From positions 1 to 64,000 of the forward strand of contig JAIMAI010000001.1 of the NCBI GenBank assembly GCA_023512015.1: a stretch of DNA of 64,000 nt, given 5' to 3'. Of the stretch, positions 13,682 through 24,425 are shown piece after piece; within the stretch, counting starts at the first letter, position 1, and the number at the start of each line of letters is the position of its first letter. The position numbers were made by a program, and so were the translations under genes. A model generated the notes under the pieces. The model saw nothing but the letters and a program-made list of their open reading frames with translations, ran no database searches and was not told where the DNA came from. Origin of the DNA: Acidothermus sp. Its GTDB lineage: Bacteria; Actinomycetota; Actinomycetes; Acidothermales; Acidothermaceae.

Positions 13682-15712
13682 TCACGCTAACTCGGGGTGG
13701 TCCCGAAAGTATGCCAGACACTCCGGGTTGGCGAGTGCCTCCGTCCCCCGCACGGGCCGACCATGGACGACGTCCCGCACCGCAAGCTCGGCGATCTTTC
13801 CGCTGTGCGTCCGCGGCACGTCCGGGACGGCGAGGATACGCGCGGGAACATGCCGCGGCGAGCAGTTGGTCCGGATCGCTTTTTTGATCTCTTCGACGAG
13901 ATCCTCCGTGAGCTGAGCCCCGGGAGCGAGGACGACGAAGAGCACGATCCGCTGATCGCCGTCCACCTCGCGACCGATGGCAACCGCGTCGGTGATCTGT
14001 GGAAAACGGTCGAGCTGTCGGTAGATCTCCGCGGTACCGATCCGCACGCCGCCGGGGTTGAGCGTGGCGTCCGAACGTCCACTGATCACGAGGCCGCCGT
14101 GGTGGGTCCTGGTGATCCAGTCTCCGTGGCGCCACACCCCGGGATACCTCGAGAAGTACGCGGCGGTGTAGCGGCTGCGATCCGGGTCGCCCCAGAATCC
14201 GAGGGGCAGCGAGGGGAAGGGTCGGGTGCAGACCAGCTCGCCGGTCTGACCGACGGCGGCCGGGCGCCCCTCCTCGTCGAAGACGTCGACCGCCATGCCC
14301 AGCGCCGGGCCTTGTATCTCTCCGCGGTACACCGGACGGGTCGGGTCGCCGAGCACAAAACAGCCGCAGATGTCGGTCCCCCCGGAGATCGATGCGAGAT
14401 GGACGTCGGGCTTCACCGCTTGGTAGACCCAATCGAAGGCTTCGGCCGCCAGCGGCGAACCGGTCGAGGTGATGGTCCGAAGGGTCGCAAGCGACCGACC
14501 GGAGGCCGGCACGTGGCCGGCGCGCCGCAGGGTGTCGAGGTAGCGGGCCGACGTCCCGAACAAGGTGATGCCGTATTCGTCGACGAGGTCGAAAAGGCTG
14601 AGCGGGGTGGGATGTGTCGGTGAGCCGTCGTAGACGACGAGGGTGGCTCCACTCGCGAGGGCGCCGAGCAGCCAATTCCACATCATCCAGCCCGTGGTCG
14701 TGTAATAAAACACGCGGTCGCCCGGGCGGACGTCGCAGTGCAATTTGTGCTCCTTCAGGTGAGTGAGCAGCAAACCCCCTGCGCGGTGGATGATGCATTT
14801 CGGGGGACCGGTCGTCCCCGACGAATAAAGGATGAACTGCGGGGTATCGAAGGGGAGCCGCACCGGATCTGCGCGTACGCCTACGCCGCTTTCCAGGAAA
14901 TCCGACCACGACGAGAATGCCGGTCCGCTCGGTGTCGCGAGCAGGCGATGCGGCCGTGTGCCGGGCGAAGAACGCGAGGCCTCGTCTCCTGGGTGGACGT
15001 CGGCCACGCCGTCCACCACGACCACATGCCGCAGGCTGGCCAGCTCCGAAACCACGGCTCGGATTTTCTCCGCGCAATCGTAATGGTGACCCGCGTAGCG
15101 GTAGGAGGAGACGGCGACCAGCAGACGCGGAGCAACCTGGCCGAATCGGTCGACGACCGCGGCTACGCCGAATTCCGGGGAGGCGGAGGTGAAGATGGCG
15201 CCGATGCGTGCGGCCGCCAAAGCGGTCACGTAGGCGGGAAGCGAATTCGGCAACCACGCGGCGACGACATCACCGACGCCGACGCCGCACGCCTGCAACG
15301 CCCCGGCGGCGCGGGCGACCAACTCGCGCAAATCGTGCCACGACACACTCGCGCGGGTTCCATCCTCGCCGGCGAGAAGCAGCGCGGGGGCATCGTCGTC
15401 CCGGGCGAGCAGGGTTTCGGTGACGTTCAGTCGCGCCTCGGGAAAGAAACGAGCGTCGCGCATGTCCGGGGCGTCCACGAAGGCGACACGGCCGCGCTCC
15501 CCGATGACTCCGGCGAATTCCCAGAACTCCTCCCAGAACCGACCCATTTCTCGGATCGAGAATTCGTGCAGGGTCGGGGTGTCGGGAAATCGCAGACCGA
15601 TCCTCTCGCTGAGACGAGCGCGGAAAGTGGTGAGGTGGGCCTCGGCGACCCGGCTCGGCGATGGCGTCCAAATGGGTTCGTCGCGATCCGACACGATCGC
15701 CTCCTCGCTCAC
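13682..15712 (-). CDS. Acetoacetate--CoA ligase
   Basis: 676 aa; ILYSSGTTGPPKCIIHRAGGLLLTHLKEHKLHCDVRPGDRVFYYTTTGWMMWNWLLGALASGATLVVYDGSP. Confidence 0.93.
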   Translation of the reverse strand: MSEEAIVSDRDEPIWTPSPSRVAEAHLTTFRARLSERIGLRFPDTPTLHEFSIREMGRFWEEFWEFAGVIGERGRVAFVDAPDMRDARFFPEARLNVTETLLARDDDAPALLLAGEDGTRASVSWHDLRELVARAAGALQACGVGVGDVVAAWLPNSLPAYVTALAAARIGAIFTSASPEFGVAAVVDRFGQVAPRLLVAVSSYRYAGHHYDCAEKIRAVVSELASLRHVVVVDGVADVHPGDEASRSSPGTRPHRLLATPSGPAFSSWSDFLESGVGVRADPVRLPFDTPQFILYSSGTTGPPKCIIHRAGGLLLTHLKEHKLHCDVRPGDRVFYYTTTGWMMWNWLLGALASGATLVVYDGSPTHPTPLSLFDLVDEYGITLFGTSARYLDTLRRAGHVPASGRSLATLRTITSTGSPLAAEAFDWVYQAVKPDVHLASISGGTDICGCFVLGDPTRPVYRGEIQGPALGMAVDVFDEEGRPAAVGQTGELVCTRPFPSLPLGFWGDPDRSRYTAAYFSRYPGVWRHGDWITRTHHGGLVISGRSDATLNPGGVRIGTAEIYRQLDRFPQITDAVAIGREVDGDQRIVLFVVLAPGAQLTEDLVEEIKKAIRTNCSPRHVPARILAVPDVPRTHSGKIAELAVRDVVHGRPVRGTEALANPECLAYFRDHPELA

Positions 15713-15775
15713 GTCGCGAAGACAAGCCGTTGACCGAGACTCGAGCTCTTTCTCACGCCGTGCTCGGAGCCTTCC

Positions 15776-16801
15776 TCACGCGGTGCTCGGCCCCTCCCAG
15801 AGGTTGATACCGGCATCCACCGCGTACCGCTCGATCTCGGCGAGTTCATCGGCGGTGAACTCGGTGTTGTCCAAGGCGGCCACGTTCTGTTCGAGTTGGG
15901 CCACGCTGCTCGCGCCGATGAGCGCCGAAGTCACCCGTTCGTCGCGGAGCACCCAGGCGATGGCCATCTGCGCCAGTGTCTGTCCGCGCCGCCGTGCGAT
16001 GTCGTTCAGGGCGCGGACGTATCCCAGCCGTTCCTCGGTGAGCATGTCCGGAGTGAGGAAGTGGCTGCGGGCCGCGCGAGAATCCGCCGGGATGCCGTCG
16101 AGATACCGGTCGGTCAGCATCCCTTGGGCAAGCGGAGAGAAGGCGATGCAACCGACGCCTTCCTCGCCGAGGACGTCGAGCAATTCCTCCTCGATCCATC
16201 GATTGAGCAGCGAGTACGACGGCTGGTGGATGAGCAGTGGGGTGCCCATCGAACGCAAGATACGCACCGCCTCGCGGGTACGTTTCGCCGAATACGACGA
16301 AATTCCCACGTACAGGGCCTTGCCCTGACGGACGGCGGTATCGAGAGCTCCGAGCGACTCCTCCAACGGAGTATCCGGATCGAACCGGTGATGATAGAAG
16401 ATGTCGACGTACTCCAGCCCGAGTCGTCGCAGGCTCTGGTCCAAGCTGGCGAGCAGGTATTTGCGCGAACCCAGGTCACCGTACGGACCCGGCCACATGT
16501 CCCAGCCGGCTTTGGTGGAGATGATGAGCTCGTCACGGTAGGGCTTGAAATCCTCGGCCAGGATGCGACCGAAATTCTTCTCTGCCGCTCCATATGGGGG
16601 GCCGTAGTTGTTGGCCAGGTCGAAATGCGTGATGCCCAGGTCGAACGCGCGGCGCAGGATCGCGCGTTGGGTCTCCAGAGGGCGATCGTCGCCAAAGTTG
16701 TGCCACAGCCCGAGGGAGATGGCCGGCAGGCGGATGCCACTCCGACCGCATCGTCGGTAAGTCATCGAGTCGTACCGGTTCTCGGCGGCCAGGTAGCTCA
16801 C
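15776..16801 (-). CDS. Aldo/keto reductase, YghZ/MgrA (L-glyceraldehyde 3-phosphate reductase) type
   Basis: GITHFDLANNYGPPYGAAEKNFGRIL, YVDIFYHHRFDPDTPLEESLGALDTAVRQGKALYVGISSYS. Confidence 0.92.
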   Translation of the reverse strand: MSYLAAENRYDSMTYRRCGRSGIRLPAISLGLWHNFGDDRPLETQRAILRRAFDLGITHFDLANNYGPPYGAAEKNFGRILAEDFKPYRDELIISTKAGWDMWPGPYGDLGSRKYLLASLDQSLRRLGLEYVDIFYHHRFDPDTPLEESLGALDTAVRQGKALYVGISSYSAKRTREAVRILRSMGTPLLIHQPSYSLLNRWIEEELLDVLGEEGVGCIAFSPLAQGMLTDRYLDGIPADSRAARSHFLTPDMLTEERLGYVRALNDIARRRGQTLAQMAIAWVLRDERVTSALIGASSVAQLEQNVAALDNTEFTADELAEIERYAVDAGINLWEGPSTA

Positions 16802-16864
16802 GGTCCCCTCGCTCTCGGTCGGGCGGTCGGCGTTTTCGCCGTCATCTTGGCACGGAACATCGGC

Positions 16865-18181
16865 TCAGGAGGCGACCTGGGTCGAACCAAGCGTGGCGGT
16901 GACGGTCTGGGTAGCACCACCCCGGATGATCCGCAGGGTCACCGCGCTGCCGGGCTTCTTGGATTGGATGTCGCGTTGAAGATCGGAAGCGCTGCTCACC
17001 GCCGTCCCGTCCACGGCTGTGATCACGTCACCGACTTGGAGACCCGCGCGGGCGGCGGGGCTACTCGGCTGGACGAAGTCGACCCGTGCACCGTTGGGCG
17101 CATCACTCACGCCCACGCCGAGAAAGGCCGTGGTTCGCGAGGGTGTCGCGGGTGCTTCCGACCCCGATTCCAACGAGGGCAACGCCTGTACGACGGTGTT
17201 GCTCGGGATGGCGAATCCGATGTTCTGCGCGGGTTCGCCGGGAGAGCCGGTGGCCACGGCGACGTTGATACCGATGACCCGGCCGCTGGTATCGACGAGC
17301 GGACCACCGGAGTTGCCCGGGTTGAGGGCGGCGTCGGTCTGCAAGAGTCCGCTCAGATTCTCGGTGCCGTCCTGCAAGCTCCGACCGGTGGCCGAGATGA
17401 TGCCCTCGGTTACCGTCGGTTCCCCGCCGTATCCCAGCGCGTTGCCGATGGCGAGCACCGGATCGCCCACCTGAACGGCGGCGGAATTTCCGAACGTCGC
17501 CGGGGTCAATCCTGAAACACCGGAAACCTTGATGACGGCCAGATCCTTATTGGTGTCCATACCCACGATGGTGGCGGCGTGCGTACCGCCGTCCGGAAGC
17601 GTCACATTGATCTGTGTCGCGCCGTCCACGACGTGCGCGTTGGTGACCACCAGACCGTCCGAGCTCACCACGACCCCGGTCCCCGCGCCGTTTGCTTCGA
17701 ATCCGCCGAAACCTCCGAAGCTGCCGTGTCCCGCCGGGCTGGTGGTCACCGTGTCGTTGATGAGGACGACGGAGGGGAGAATCTTCACCAGGGCGGATCG
17801 GATCGACGCCGCGGGAAGCGTCGTCGGTGTCGTCACCGACGAGGGAGACGACGCGACACCAGCCGAGCGTCCGCGATCCACTGCGTGGACGACGGCACCT
17901 GTGGTCGCGGACGACGCGACGATCGCGGCCACCAGAGCCGCGACGGTCACCGTAGGACGCTTCCAACGCCGGCTCCCGGCCGAAGGGGAATCGTGCTCGT
18001 TCGGCGCCGGCACCTGGTGGCCGCCACCGTCGGCCACGGACGAGAAATCACCGCCGACCGGGCCACCGCGTGTCGGCTGGTCGTACGTCGGCTCGTCGGG
18101 TATCGGACGGTCGTACGTCGGCTCATCGCGCGTCGCTTCGTCGCGGTTCGGCTCGTGATAGTTCAGCTCTTCGTGGTTCAT
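16865..18181 (-). CDS. Membrane-anchored HtrA/DegP-type trypsin-like serine protease with PDZ domain
   Basis: TNAHVVDGA, NKDLAVIKV, TDAALNPGNSGGPLVD triad context; C-terminal PDZ; N-terminal DEPTYD repeats; ATG at 18181. Confidence 0.92.
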   Translation of the reverse strand: MNHEELNYHEPNRDEATRDEPTYDRPIPDEPTYDQPTRGGPVGGDFSSVADGGGHQVPAPNEHDSPSAGSRRWKRPTVTVAALVAAIVASSATTGAVVHAVDRGRSAGVASSPSSVTTPTTLPAASIRSALVKILPSVVLINDTVTTSPAGHGSFGGFGGFEANGAGTGVVVSSDGLVVTNAHVVDGATQINVTLPDGGTHAATIVGMDTNKDLAVIKVSGVSGLTPATFGNSAAVQVGDPVLAIGNALGYGGEPTVTEGIISATGRSLQDGTENLSGLLQTDAALNPGNSGGPLVDTSGRVIGINVAVATGSPGEPAQNIGFAIPSNTVVQALPSLESGSEAPATPSRTTAFLGVGVSDAPNGARVDFVQPSSPAARAGLQVGDVITAVDGTAVSSASDLQRDIQSKKPGSAVTLRIIRGGATQTVTATLGSTQVAS

Positions 18182-18314
18182 CGCGCTCCTTCTCCTTCGG
18201 GTAGCGAAGTCGGTGGGGACGTCCCGACTCGACCGTCGCCGTCCAAGCTGGGAAGGTGCTGAACACACGATGAAGGGAGTCGAAAAATCGGCGCGGTGGG
18301 ACGGGGGAAGATGA

Positions 18315-18971
18315 ATGACCGAGGAGGTCGCCATGACGACGGAACAACATGACGGACCGCGTGCGCTGATCGTCGTCGATGTGCAGCCCACCTTCTGTGA
18401 AGGAGGTGAGCTGCCGGTCGTCGGCGGAAACGCGGTAGCCACGCGCATCGCCGAGTACCTGCGAGAACGCGGCGAACGATACGACCTCGTGATCACGACT
18501 CAGGACTGGCACGTGGATCCGGGCTCACATTTTTCCGACCAACCGGATTTCATCGATACCTGGCCTCCGCACGGGATCGCCGGAACGCCCAACGCCGAGC
18601 TGCACCCCGCGATTACTCCGGCGCTCGCCGGGCTTCCCCGCGTGCGGTCACTGCGAAAGGGATCGAACGGCGCCGCTTACTCCGGTTTCGAGGCGACCGA
18701 CGAAACGGGCCGATCGCTCGATGCCGTGCTGAGGGAAGCGGGTGTCGAGGCCGTCGATATCTGCGGGATCGCCGAAAGCCATTGCGTCAAGGCCACGGCG
18801 TTGGACGCCGTCCGGCGCGGATACCAAACGACCGTTTATCGCGATCTCACCGTGCCGGTAAGCGAGGAACTCGGCGAACGGGCACGCGCGGAAATGGCGG
18901 CGGCCGGCGTGCAGCTCGTCTGGAGCCACACATCCGCCGAGGACGACAGCAGACCCGCGACTACCTCTTGA
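18315..18971 (+). CDS. Nicotinamidase / isochorismatase-family cysteine hydrolase
   Basis: ALIVVDVQPTFCEGGELPVVGG, TQDWHVDPGSHF, DICGIAESHCVKATALDA. Confidence 0.9.
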   Translation: MTEEVAMTTEQHDGPRALIVVDVQPTFCEGGELPVVGGNAVATRIAEYLRERGERYDLVITTQDWHVDPGSHFSDQPDFIDTWPPHGIAGTPNAELHPAITPALAGLPRVRSLRKGSNGAAYSGFEATDETGRSLDAVLREAGVEAVDICGIAESHCVKATALDAVRRGYQTTVYRDLTVPVSEELGERARAEMAAAGVQLVWSHTSAEDDSRPATTS

Positions 18972-19035
18972 CGGCGCAACGGCCCGTGGTCTAGAAACGA
19001 ACCAACCTTTGCCCATCCCCCAACAGAGAGGTGCC

Positions 19036-20928
19036 ATGAGTCATCCCGCGCATGAGAGCGCTCTCGCAAGATCATCAAGGCACTCGGTCCTCCCTTCGAC
19101 AGGAGGTCGACGTCGATGGCGGTGGGCAGTCGTAGCCGCCGTCCTCGCCGGAACCCTCGGGGTCACCCCGCAGGCCGGCGCAACCCCGCCTGGAGCACCG
19201 GCCCCGTCACTTGGGTCCAACGTCATCGTCTTCGATCCGAGCATGCCGACCGCGGACATTCAAGCGACGGTCGACGCGATCGCCGCACAACAAACGTCGA
19301 ACGAATTCGGCACGGCCCGCTATGCCTTGCTCTTTCGGCCGGGAACCTACGGCACCCCTGCCCAACCATTGATCATTCCGGTGGGGTACTACACCCAGGT
19401 CGCAGGGCTCGGTGCCTCGCCCACCGACGTCACCATCAACGGCAAGGTGAACGTCTACAACCAGTGCCTTGCACCCGACAACTGCATCGCGCTCACGAAT
19501 TTCTGGCGCTCCCTCTCCAACCTCACGATCGCAGTCGCCGGTCAATCCGGGTGTCAATCCGGCACGGACTTCTGGGCGGTTTCGCAAGCAGCACCGATGC
19601 GCCGGGTGAACATAACCGGAGGAAATCTGTCGCTCATGGATTACTGCTCGGCGGGTCCGCAGTACGCAAGCGGCGGTTTCATCGCGGATTCGGCATTCTC
19701 CGGCGGCACCGTCATCAACGGCTCGCAGCAACAATTCCTCGTCCGCGATTCGGTGCTCGACGGGTGGACCAACGGAGTGTGGAACCAGGTGTTCGCGGGC
19801 ACCGTCGGCGCGCCTCCGCAGTCCTTCCCCACTCCCCCGTACACCACACTGCCGACCGACCCGGTTTCCCGGGAAGCGCCGTTCCTCTACGTCGATGACG
19901 CCGGTCATTACCGCGTCTTCGTACCCGACGTCCGTCGACAGGCGGTGGGGACGACGTGGCAGAATGGGCCGGCTGCGGGCCACTCGCTGCCGCTCACCGA
20001 TTTCTACGTCGCGACGCCCGCGGCGGACGCCAAGGACCTCAACGTGGCGCTCGCCCGCGGCAAGAACATCCTGTTCACCCCCGGCATCTACCACATCGAC
20101 CGCACCCTGCAGGTGAAGCGGCCGGACACAATTCTCCTCGGCCTAGGCATGGCCACCTTGGAGGCCGAACAGGGCGTCGACATCCTGCACGTCGCCAACG
20201 TCCCGGGTGTGGAAATCACGGGTCTCATCTTCGACGCCGGCGCCCAGAATTCTCGGGTATTGCTGCGTGTCGGTGACGCCCACCGCGGACCCCACGGTCA
20301 CGGTCACCCGGGGAGTGATCCGTCGAACCCGACTCTCCTCGCCGACGTCTTCTTCCGCATCGGTGGACCGCACGTCGGAAAAGCAACGGTCAGTCTCCAG
20401 GTGGACGCCGACGATGTGATTCTCGACGACATCTGGGCCTGGCGTGCCGACCACGGCAGCGGAGTCGGCTGGACGTCGAATACCGCGGACACCGGCGTCG
20501 TCGTCAACGGCGACCGAGTGACGGCCACCGGACTGTTCGTCGAGCACTACCAGAAGTACGACGTGATATGGAACGGTGAATACGGTTCGACCATCATGTT
20601 CCAGAACGAAATGCCCTACGATCCGCCGAGCCAAGAAGCATGGCGCAGCGGACCTGTCCTCGGTTACGCGGCCTACAAGGTAGCGGATCACGTTCGGCAT
20701 CACGAGGCGTGGGGTCTCGGAAGCTACTGCTATTTCAACGTCGATCCCACCATTCACGCCTCGCGTGCGTTCGAAGTTCCCGTGACGGCGGATGTGACCC
20801 TGCACGACATCCTCGACCTGTCCATCACCAACCACGGCACGATCGACCACGTCGTCAACGACTACGGTCCGCCGACCGACGCGAACACGACGCCGAACTA
20901 TGTCGTGAGTTATCCTCCGCTATCCTGA
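19036..20928 (+). CDS. Secreted right-handed beta-helix (pectate lyase/GH55-like fold) protein
   Basis: Signal peptide; FRPGTYGTPAQPLIIPVGYYTQVAGLGASPTDVTING, SLPLTDFYVATPAADAKDLNVALARGKNILFTPGIYHIDRTLQVKRPDTILLGLGMATL. Confidence 0.75.
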   Translation: MSHPAHESALARSSRHSVLPSTGGRRRWRWAVVAAVLAGTLGVTPQAGATPPGAPAPSLGSNVIVFDPSMPTADIQATVDAIAAQQTSNEFGTARYALLFRPGTYGTPAQPLIIPVGYYTQVAGLGASPTDVTINGKVNVYNQCLAPDNCIALTNFWRSLSNLTIAVAGQSGCQSGTDFWAVSQAAPMRRVNITGGNLSLMDYCSAGPQYASGGFIADSAFSGGTVINGSQQQFLVRDSVLDGWTNGVWNQVFAGTVGAPPQSFPTPPYTTLPTDPVSREAPFLYVDDAGHYRVFVPDVRRQAVGTTWQNGPAAGHSLPLTDFYVATPAADAKDLNVALARGKNILFTPGIYHIDRTLQVKRPDTILLGLGMATLEAEQGVDILHVANVPGVEITGLIFDAGAQNSRVLLRVGDAHRGPHGHGHPGSDPSNPTLLADVFFRIGGPHVGKATVSLQVDADDVILDDIWAWRADHGSGVGWTSNTADTGVVVNGDRVTATGLFVEHYQKYDVIWNGEYGSTIMFQNEMPYDPPSQEAWRSGPVLGYAAYKVADHVRHHEAWGLGSYCYFNVDPTIHASRAFEVPVTADVTLHDILDLSITNHGTIDHVVNDYGPPTDANTTPNYVVSYPPLS

Positions 20929-20935
20929 TGCCACT

Positions 20936-20974
20936 CGCGGCGCCGGTGAGAGTAGGCGGCTCACCGGCGCCGCG
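20936..20974 (+). terminator. Hairpin terminator after the beta-helix protein gene
   Basis: CGCGGCGCCGGTGAG (9 nt) CTCACCGGCGCCGCG: perfect 15-bp stem 8 nt after the stop codon. Confidence 0.85.
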
Positions 20975-21051
20975 TCTTGTCGTGCCGTCGACAGGGCGAA
21001 GCCGATAGATTGGGGTCGTCCTCGATACCCGTGCGTGGGCGGAGGAATCCC

Positions 21052-22569
21052 ATGGCCGACTTCATCGCGGCGGTAGACCAGGGAACCACGAGCACCCGGT
21101 GCATCATTTTCGATCACGACGGCAACGAGATCGCGCGAAGCCAACGCGAACACCGACAACTCCTGCCGCACCCGGGCTGGGTGGAACACGACCCCGTCGA
21201 AATCTGGTCTGCCACCTGCTCGGTCATCGAGGAGGCCATGCATCGGTCGAAGCTCGGGGCGCACGACGTGGCGGCTCTCGGCCTCACGAACCAGCGCGAG
21301 ACCGTCGTCGCGTGGAACCGAAGAACAGGTGTGCCGTACGCCCCGGCTATCGTCTGGCAGGACACCCGGACGGCGGATGTGGTACGCGAGCTGGCAGCAT
21401 CAGATCGAGCCGATTCGATAAACCGCTCGACCGGCCTGCGCCCCTCCACCTATTTCTCGGCTCCGAAGATGCGCTGGCTCTGGGAACACCTCCCCGAACT
21501 GCGGGCCGACGCGCTCCGCGGGGAAGCCGCCATCGGGACCGTCGACAGCTGGTTGCTCTGGAAACTCACCGGTGGCGAAAACGGCGGCGTACATCGCACG
21601 GATCCGACCAATGCAAGCCGGACGATGCTCATGAATATCGAGAGCCGGCAGTGGGACGACGACCTCTTGGCCTTCTTCGGGATTCCAGCCGATGTGCTTC
21701 CTCAGATCGCACCCTCGGTCACGGCCACCGGTTTCGGTCGCACCCGACCCGATGGGCCGCTGAGGGGAGAAGTGCCCATCACCGGTGTCCTCGGCGACCA
21801 GCAAGCCGCCATGATGGGCCAGGTCTGTTTCGAACTCGGCAGCGTAAAAAGTACGTACGGAACCGGCAGCTTTCTCCTCCAGAACACCGGCGACGAGCCC
21901 GTTTTCTCTCGTCACGGTCTGCTCACGACGCTTTGTTACGCCGTCGAAGAGGGACCGACCCATTACGCCCTGGAAGGCTCCATCGCCGTCACCGGCGCGG
22001 CGGTCCAATGGCTGCGGGACCAGCTCGGCCTCATCGGAACGGCCGCTGAGATCGAAACTCTCGCGGACCAGGTCACAGACGCCGAGGGGCTCTACTTGGT
22101 GCCCGCATTCTCCGGTCTTTTCGCCCCTTATTGGAGGTCCGACGCCCGAGGCCTGCTCACCGGCCTCACCCGCTACCACACCCGTGCCCATCTCGCCCGT
22201 GCCGTGCTCGACGCGATCTGTCACCAAACCGCCGACGTCGTCGACGCCATGTGCGCCGACACCGCGGCGGTTCTCCCGGAATTGCACGTCGACGGCGGCG
22301 TCACCGCGAACAGCCGCTGCATGCAGATACAGGCCGATCTCCTGGGAATTCCGGTCGTCCGCCCCAAGATTCTCGATACCACGGCACTCGGTGCCGCCTA
22401 TGCGGCAGGGCTCGCCGTGGGCTATTGGTCGTCGTTCGACGAGTTACGCGAGAACTGGCAGGAAGACCACCGCTGGGTGCCTTCCCTCCCGCCGGAAAGA
22501 CGCGCAACGCTGCGAGCCGAGTGGCGAGACGCGGTCGCCCGTACCCTCTATTCCCCCGGGCGGGACTGA
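21052..22569 (+). CDS. glpK: Glycerol kinase
   Basis: [76 protein letters not shown] 21052 after ggagga. Confidence 0.96.
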   Translation: MADFIAAVDQGTTSTRCIIFDHDGNEIARSQREHRQLLPHPGWVEHDPVEIWSATCSVIEEAMHRSKLGAHDVAALGLTNQRETVVAWNRRTGVPYAPAIVWQDTRTADVVRELAASDRADSINRSTGLRPSTYFSAPKMRWLWEHLPELRADALRGEAAIGTVDSWLLWKLTGGENGGVHRTDPTNASRTMLMNIESRQWDDDLLAFFGIPADVLPQIAPSVTATGFGRTRPDGPLRGEVPITGVLGDQQAAMMGQVCFELGSVKSTYGTGSFLLQNTGDEPVFSRHGLLTTLCYAVEEGPTHYALEGSIAVTGAAVQWLRDQLGLIGTAAEIETLADQVTDAEGLYLVPAFSGLFAPYWRSDARGLLTGLTRYHTRAHLARAVLDAICHQTADVVDAMCADTAAVLPELHVDGGVTANSRCMQIQADLLGIPVVRPKILDTTALGAAYAAGLAVGYWSSFDELRENWQEDHRWVPSLPPERRATLRAEWRDAVARTLYSPGRD

Positions 22570-24158
22570 GAGGAGACCTGGTCGAAGGCGGTGTCGGGCC
22601 GGTGGCTCGCAGCGACGCCGCGACGCCCGAGCACGACGTCCACGATACCGACGATGAAGGCCACCGCCACGAATGCGAGACAACCCACGATCCCCACTCG
22701 CAGCGCGTGGGAATACGCGTCGAACGCCGCTCGGGTAGTGCCGGAACGAAACACCCCGGCTTTGACGACGTCCGCGAAGAAAACCGCGCTCACCACGGCG
22801 ATTCCGAACGCTGTCCCCACCCGCTGGGTCGTCTGTACCACGGCGGCTCCGCTCCCGCTTCGCGCCGACGGAACCTGCGAGAGGGTGAGGGTCTGATTCG
22901 GCGCGATGACCAGACCGTTCCCGATTCCCGCGACGAGGAGGGGAAGGAGCATTGCCCAGCCCACGGCGTGGTGAACGTGTCCTACAACCCCGAGAAGGGC
23001 GCTCAGCCCGATGAGAACCAATACGAGCCCAGCGACTACCTGAAGGCGGCCGACCTGCGTGACGTGCCGACCCCCTAATCCGGCGGCGGTCGCCGAACCG
23101 ATCGCAAAAGGCAGTCCGGTGAGGCCCGCGAGCAACGCGTCGTATCCGAGGCCGAGCTGTAGGTAAACCGTGAGTACCAGGAACAGCGGGGTGAATCCGG
23201 CGAAATACATTCCGGCCAGGCTGGTCCCGAAGGCGTAGGAACGGAAACGGAAAAGCGTGAGGTCCACCATGGGAGAACGGCCGATTCGTGCGGCTCGTCG
23301 CTCCCAGGCGGCGAAGGCCGCCAGCAGCACGGCGGCCACGCCTTCCAGCCACCAAGCCCGGTGACCGAGCGACCGCTGATCACCTTCGACGAGCGGCCAG
23401 AGCAGCAGGTACATCCCCGTCGCGAACAAGACGACACCCGGCAAATCGAGGTTTTCTCGCCGGGAAGCGTGAGACGAACCTCGGGGAAGATAACGGCGGG
23501 CGAGGAGGAGGGTGGCGATACCGATCGGCAGATTCACGTAGAAGACCCAACGCCACCCGTCGTGCATGCCTGCGGCCAGGATCAGAGCACCACCGGCGAG
23601 TGGCCCGACGGCCGTCGAAACCCCTACCGCGGCGCCGAAGAGTCCGAATGCCTTCCCGCGTTCTCGTCCGGTGAACAAAACTTGGATGAACCCCGCGACC
23701 TGCGGACTCACGATCCCGGCGCCGAGGCCCTGGACGATCCGTGCCGCGATGAGCCAACCGGGCGAGAGGGCGGCGCCGGCGAAACCGCTCGCCGCCGTGA
23801 AGAGCGCAAGGCCTGCCACGAAAACTGCACGCCGGCTCCGCATATCGCCGAGACGTCCCGCCGGCACCAAACTCAGTCCGAAAGCGAGCGCATAACCCGA
23901 GGTGATCCACTGCAGGGTGCTGGGGGTGGCGGCGAGGCCGGTGCGGATCGACGGCAACGCGACGTTGACGATGCTGACGTCGAGCAGGGTCATGAACCCG
24001 GCGATCAGACAGATCGCCAACGCTTTCCACCGCCGAGGATCCGGGTGTGGTCCGCCGTCCGAGGCGAGGAACATCGACTGCCCGGGCCGCGGCGGCGAGC
24101 CGAGAAAGCTCCTTTCGCCGGCAGCGGTCGGTGGCGGCGAAGGAGGGTCGTCAGCCAC
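22548..24158 (-). CDS. MFS transporter, DHA2 (EmrB/QacA) family
   Basis: [53 protein letters not shown]; multiple TM segments; 3' end overlaps glpK by 22 bp. Confidence 0.92.
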   Translation of the reverse strand: MADDPPSPPPTAAGERSFLGSPPRPGQSMFLASDGGPHPDPRRWKALAICLIAGFMTLLDVSIVNVALPSIRTGLAATPSTLQWITSGYALAFGLSLVPAGRLGDMRSRRAVFVAGLALFTAASGFAGAALSPGWLIAARIVQGLGAGIVSPQVAGFIQVLFTGRERGKAFGLFGAAVGVSTAVGPLAGGALILAAGMHDGWRWVFYVNLPIGIATLLLARRYLPRGSSHASRRENLDLPGVVLFATGMYLLLWPLVEGDQRSLGHRAWWLEGVAAVLLAAFAAWERRAARIGRSPMVDLTLFRFRSYAFGTSLAGMYFAGFTPLFLVLTVYLQLGLGYDALLAGLTGLPFAIGSATAAGLGGRHVTQVGRLQVVAGLVLVLIGLSALLGVVGHVHHAVGWAMLLPLLVAGIGNGLVIAPNQTLTLSQVPSARSGSGAAVVQTTQRVGTAFGIAVVSAVFFADVVKAGVFRSGTTRAAFDAYSHALRVGIVGCLAFVAVAFIVGIVDVVLGRRGVAASHRPDTAFDQVSSQSRPGE

Positions 24159-24170
24159 GAATGTCCCGGT

Positions 24171-24371
24171 TCACCCGCCGCAACAACACGCACCTCCGCA
24201 CGCGCACGACGAGCCACCCGCCTCGCTTCCGATCATCGAGACGGCGGACCACACACGGCTCACTTCCGCGTGCCCTTGCGGACAGGTCGGCAACACCTCG
24301 GGGGTATCGATCGGACGACTCACCGAGAAAACGGTCTCGCACACTCGACAGCGATAGTCGTAGACGGCCAT
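24171..24371 (-). CDS. FmdB family zinc ribbon protein
   Basis: MAVYDYRCRVCETVFSVSRPIDTPEVLPTCPQGH. Confidence 0.85.
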   Translation of the reverse strand: MAVYDYRCRVCETVFSVSRPIDTPEVLPTCPQGHAEVSRVWSAVSMIGSEAGGSSCACGGACCCGG

Positions 24372-24425
24372 GTGTATCAGTCTAGGGACGACTTCTTCGC
24401 ACCACGGCGTCCCGGTGGAGGCGTG

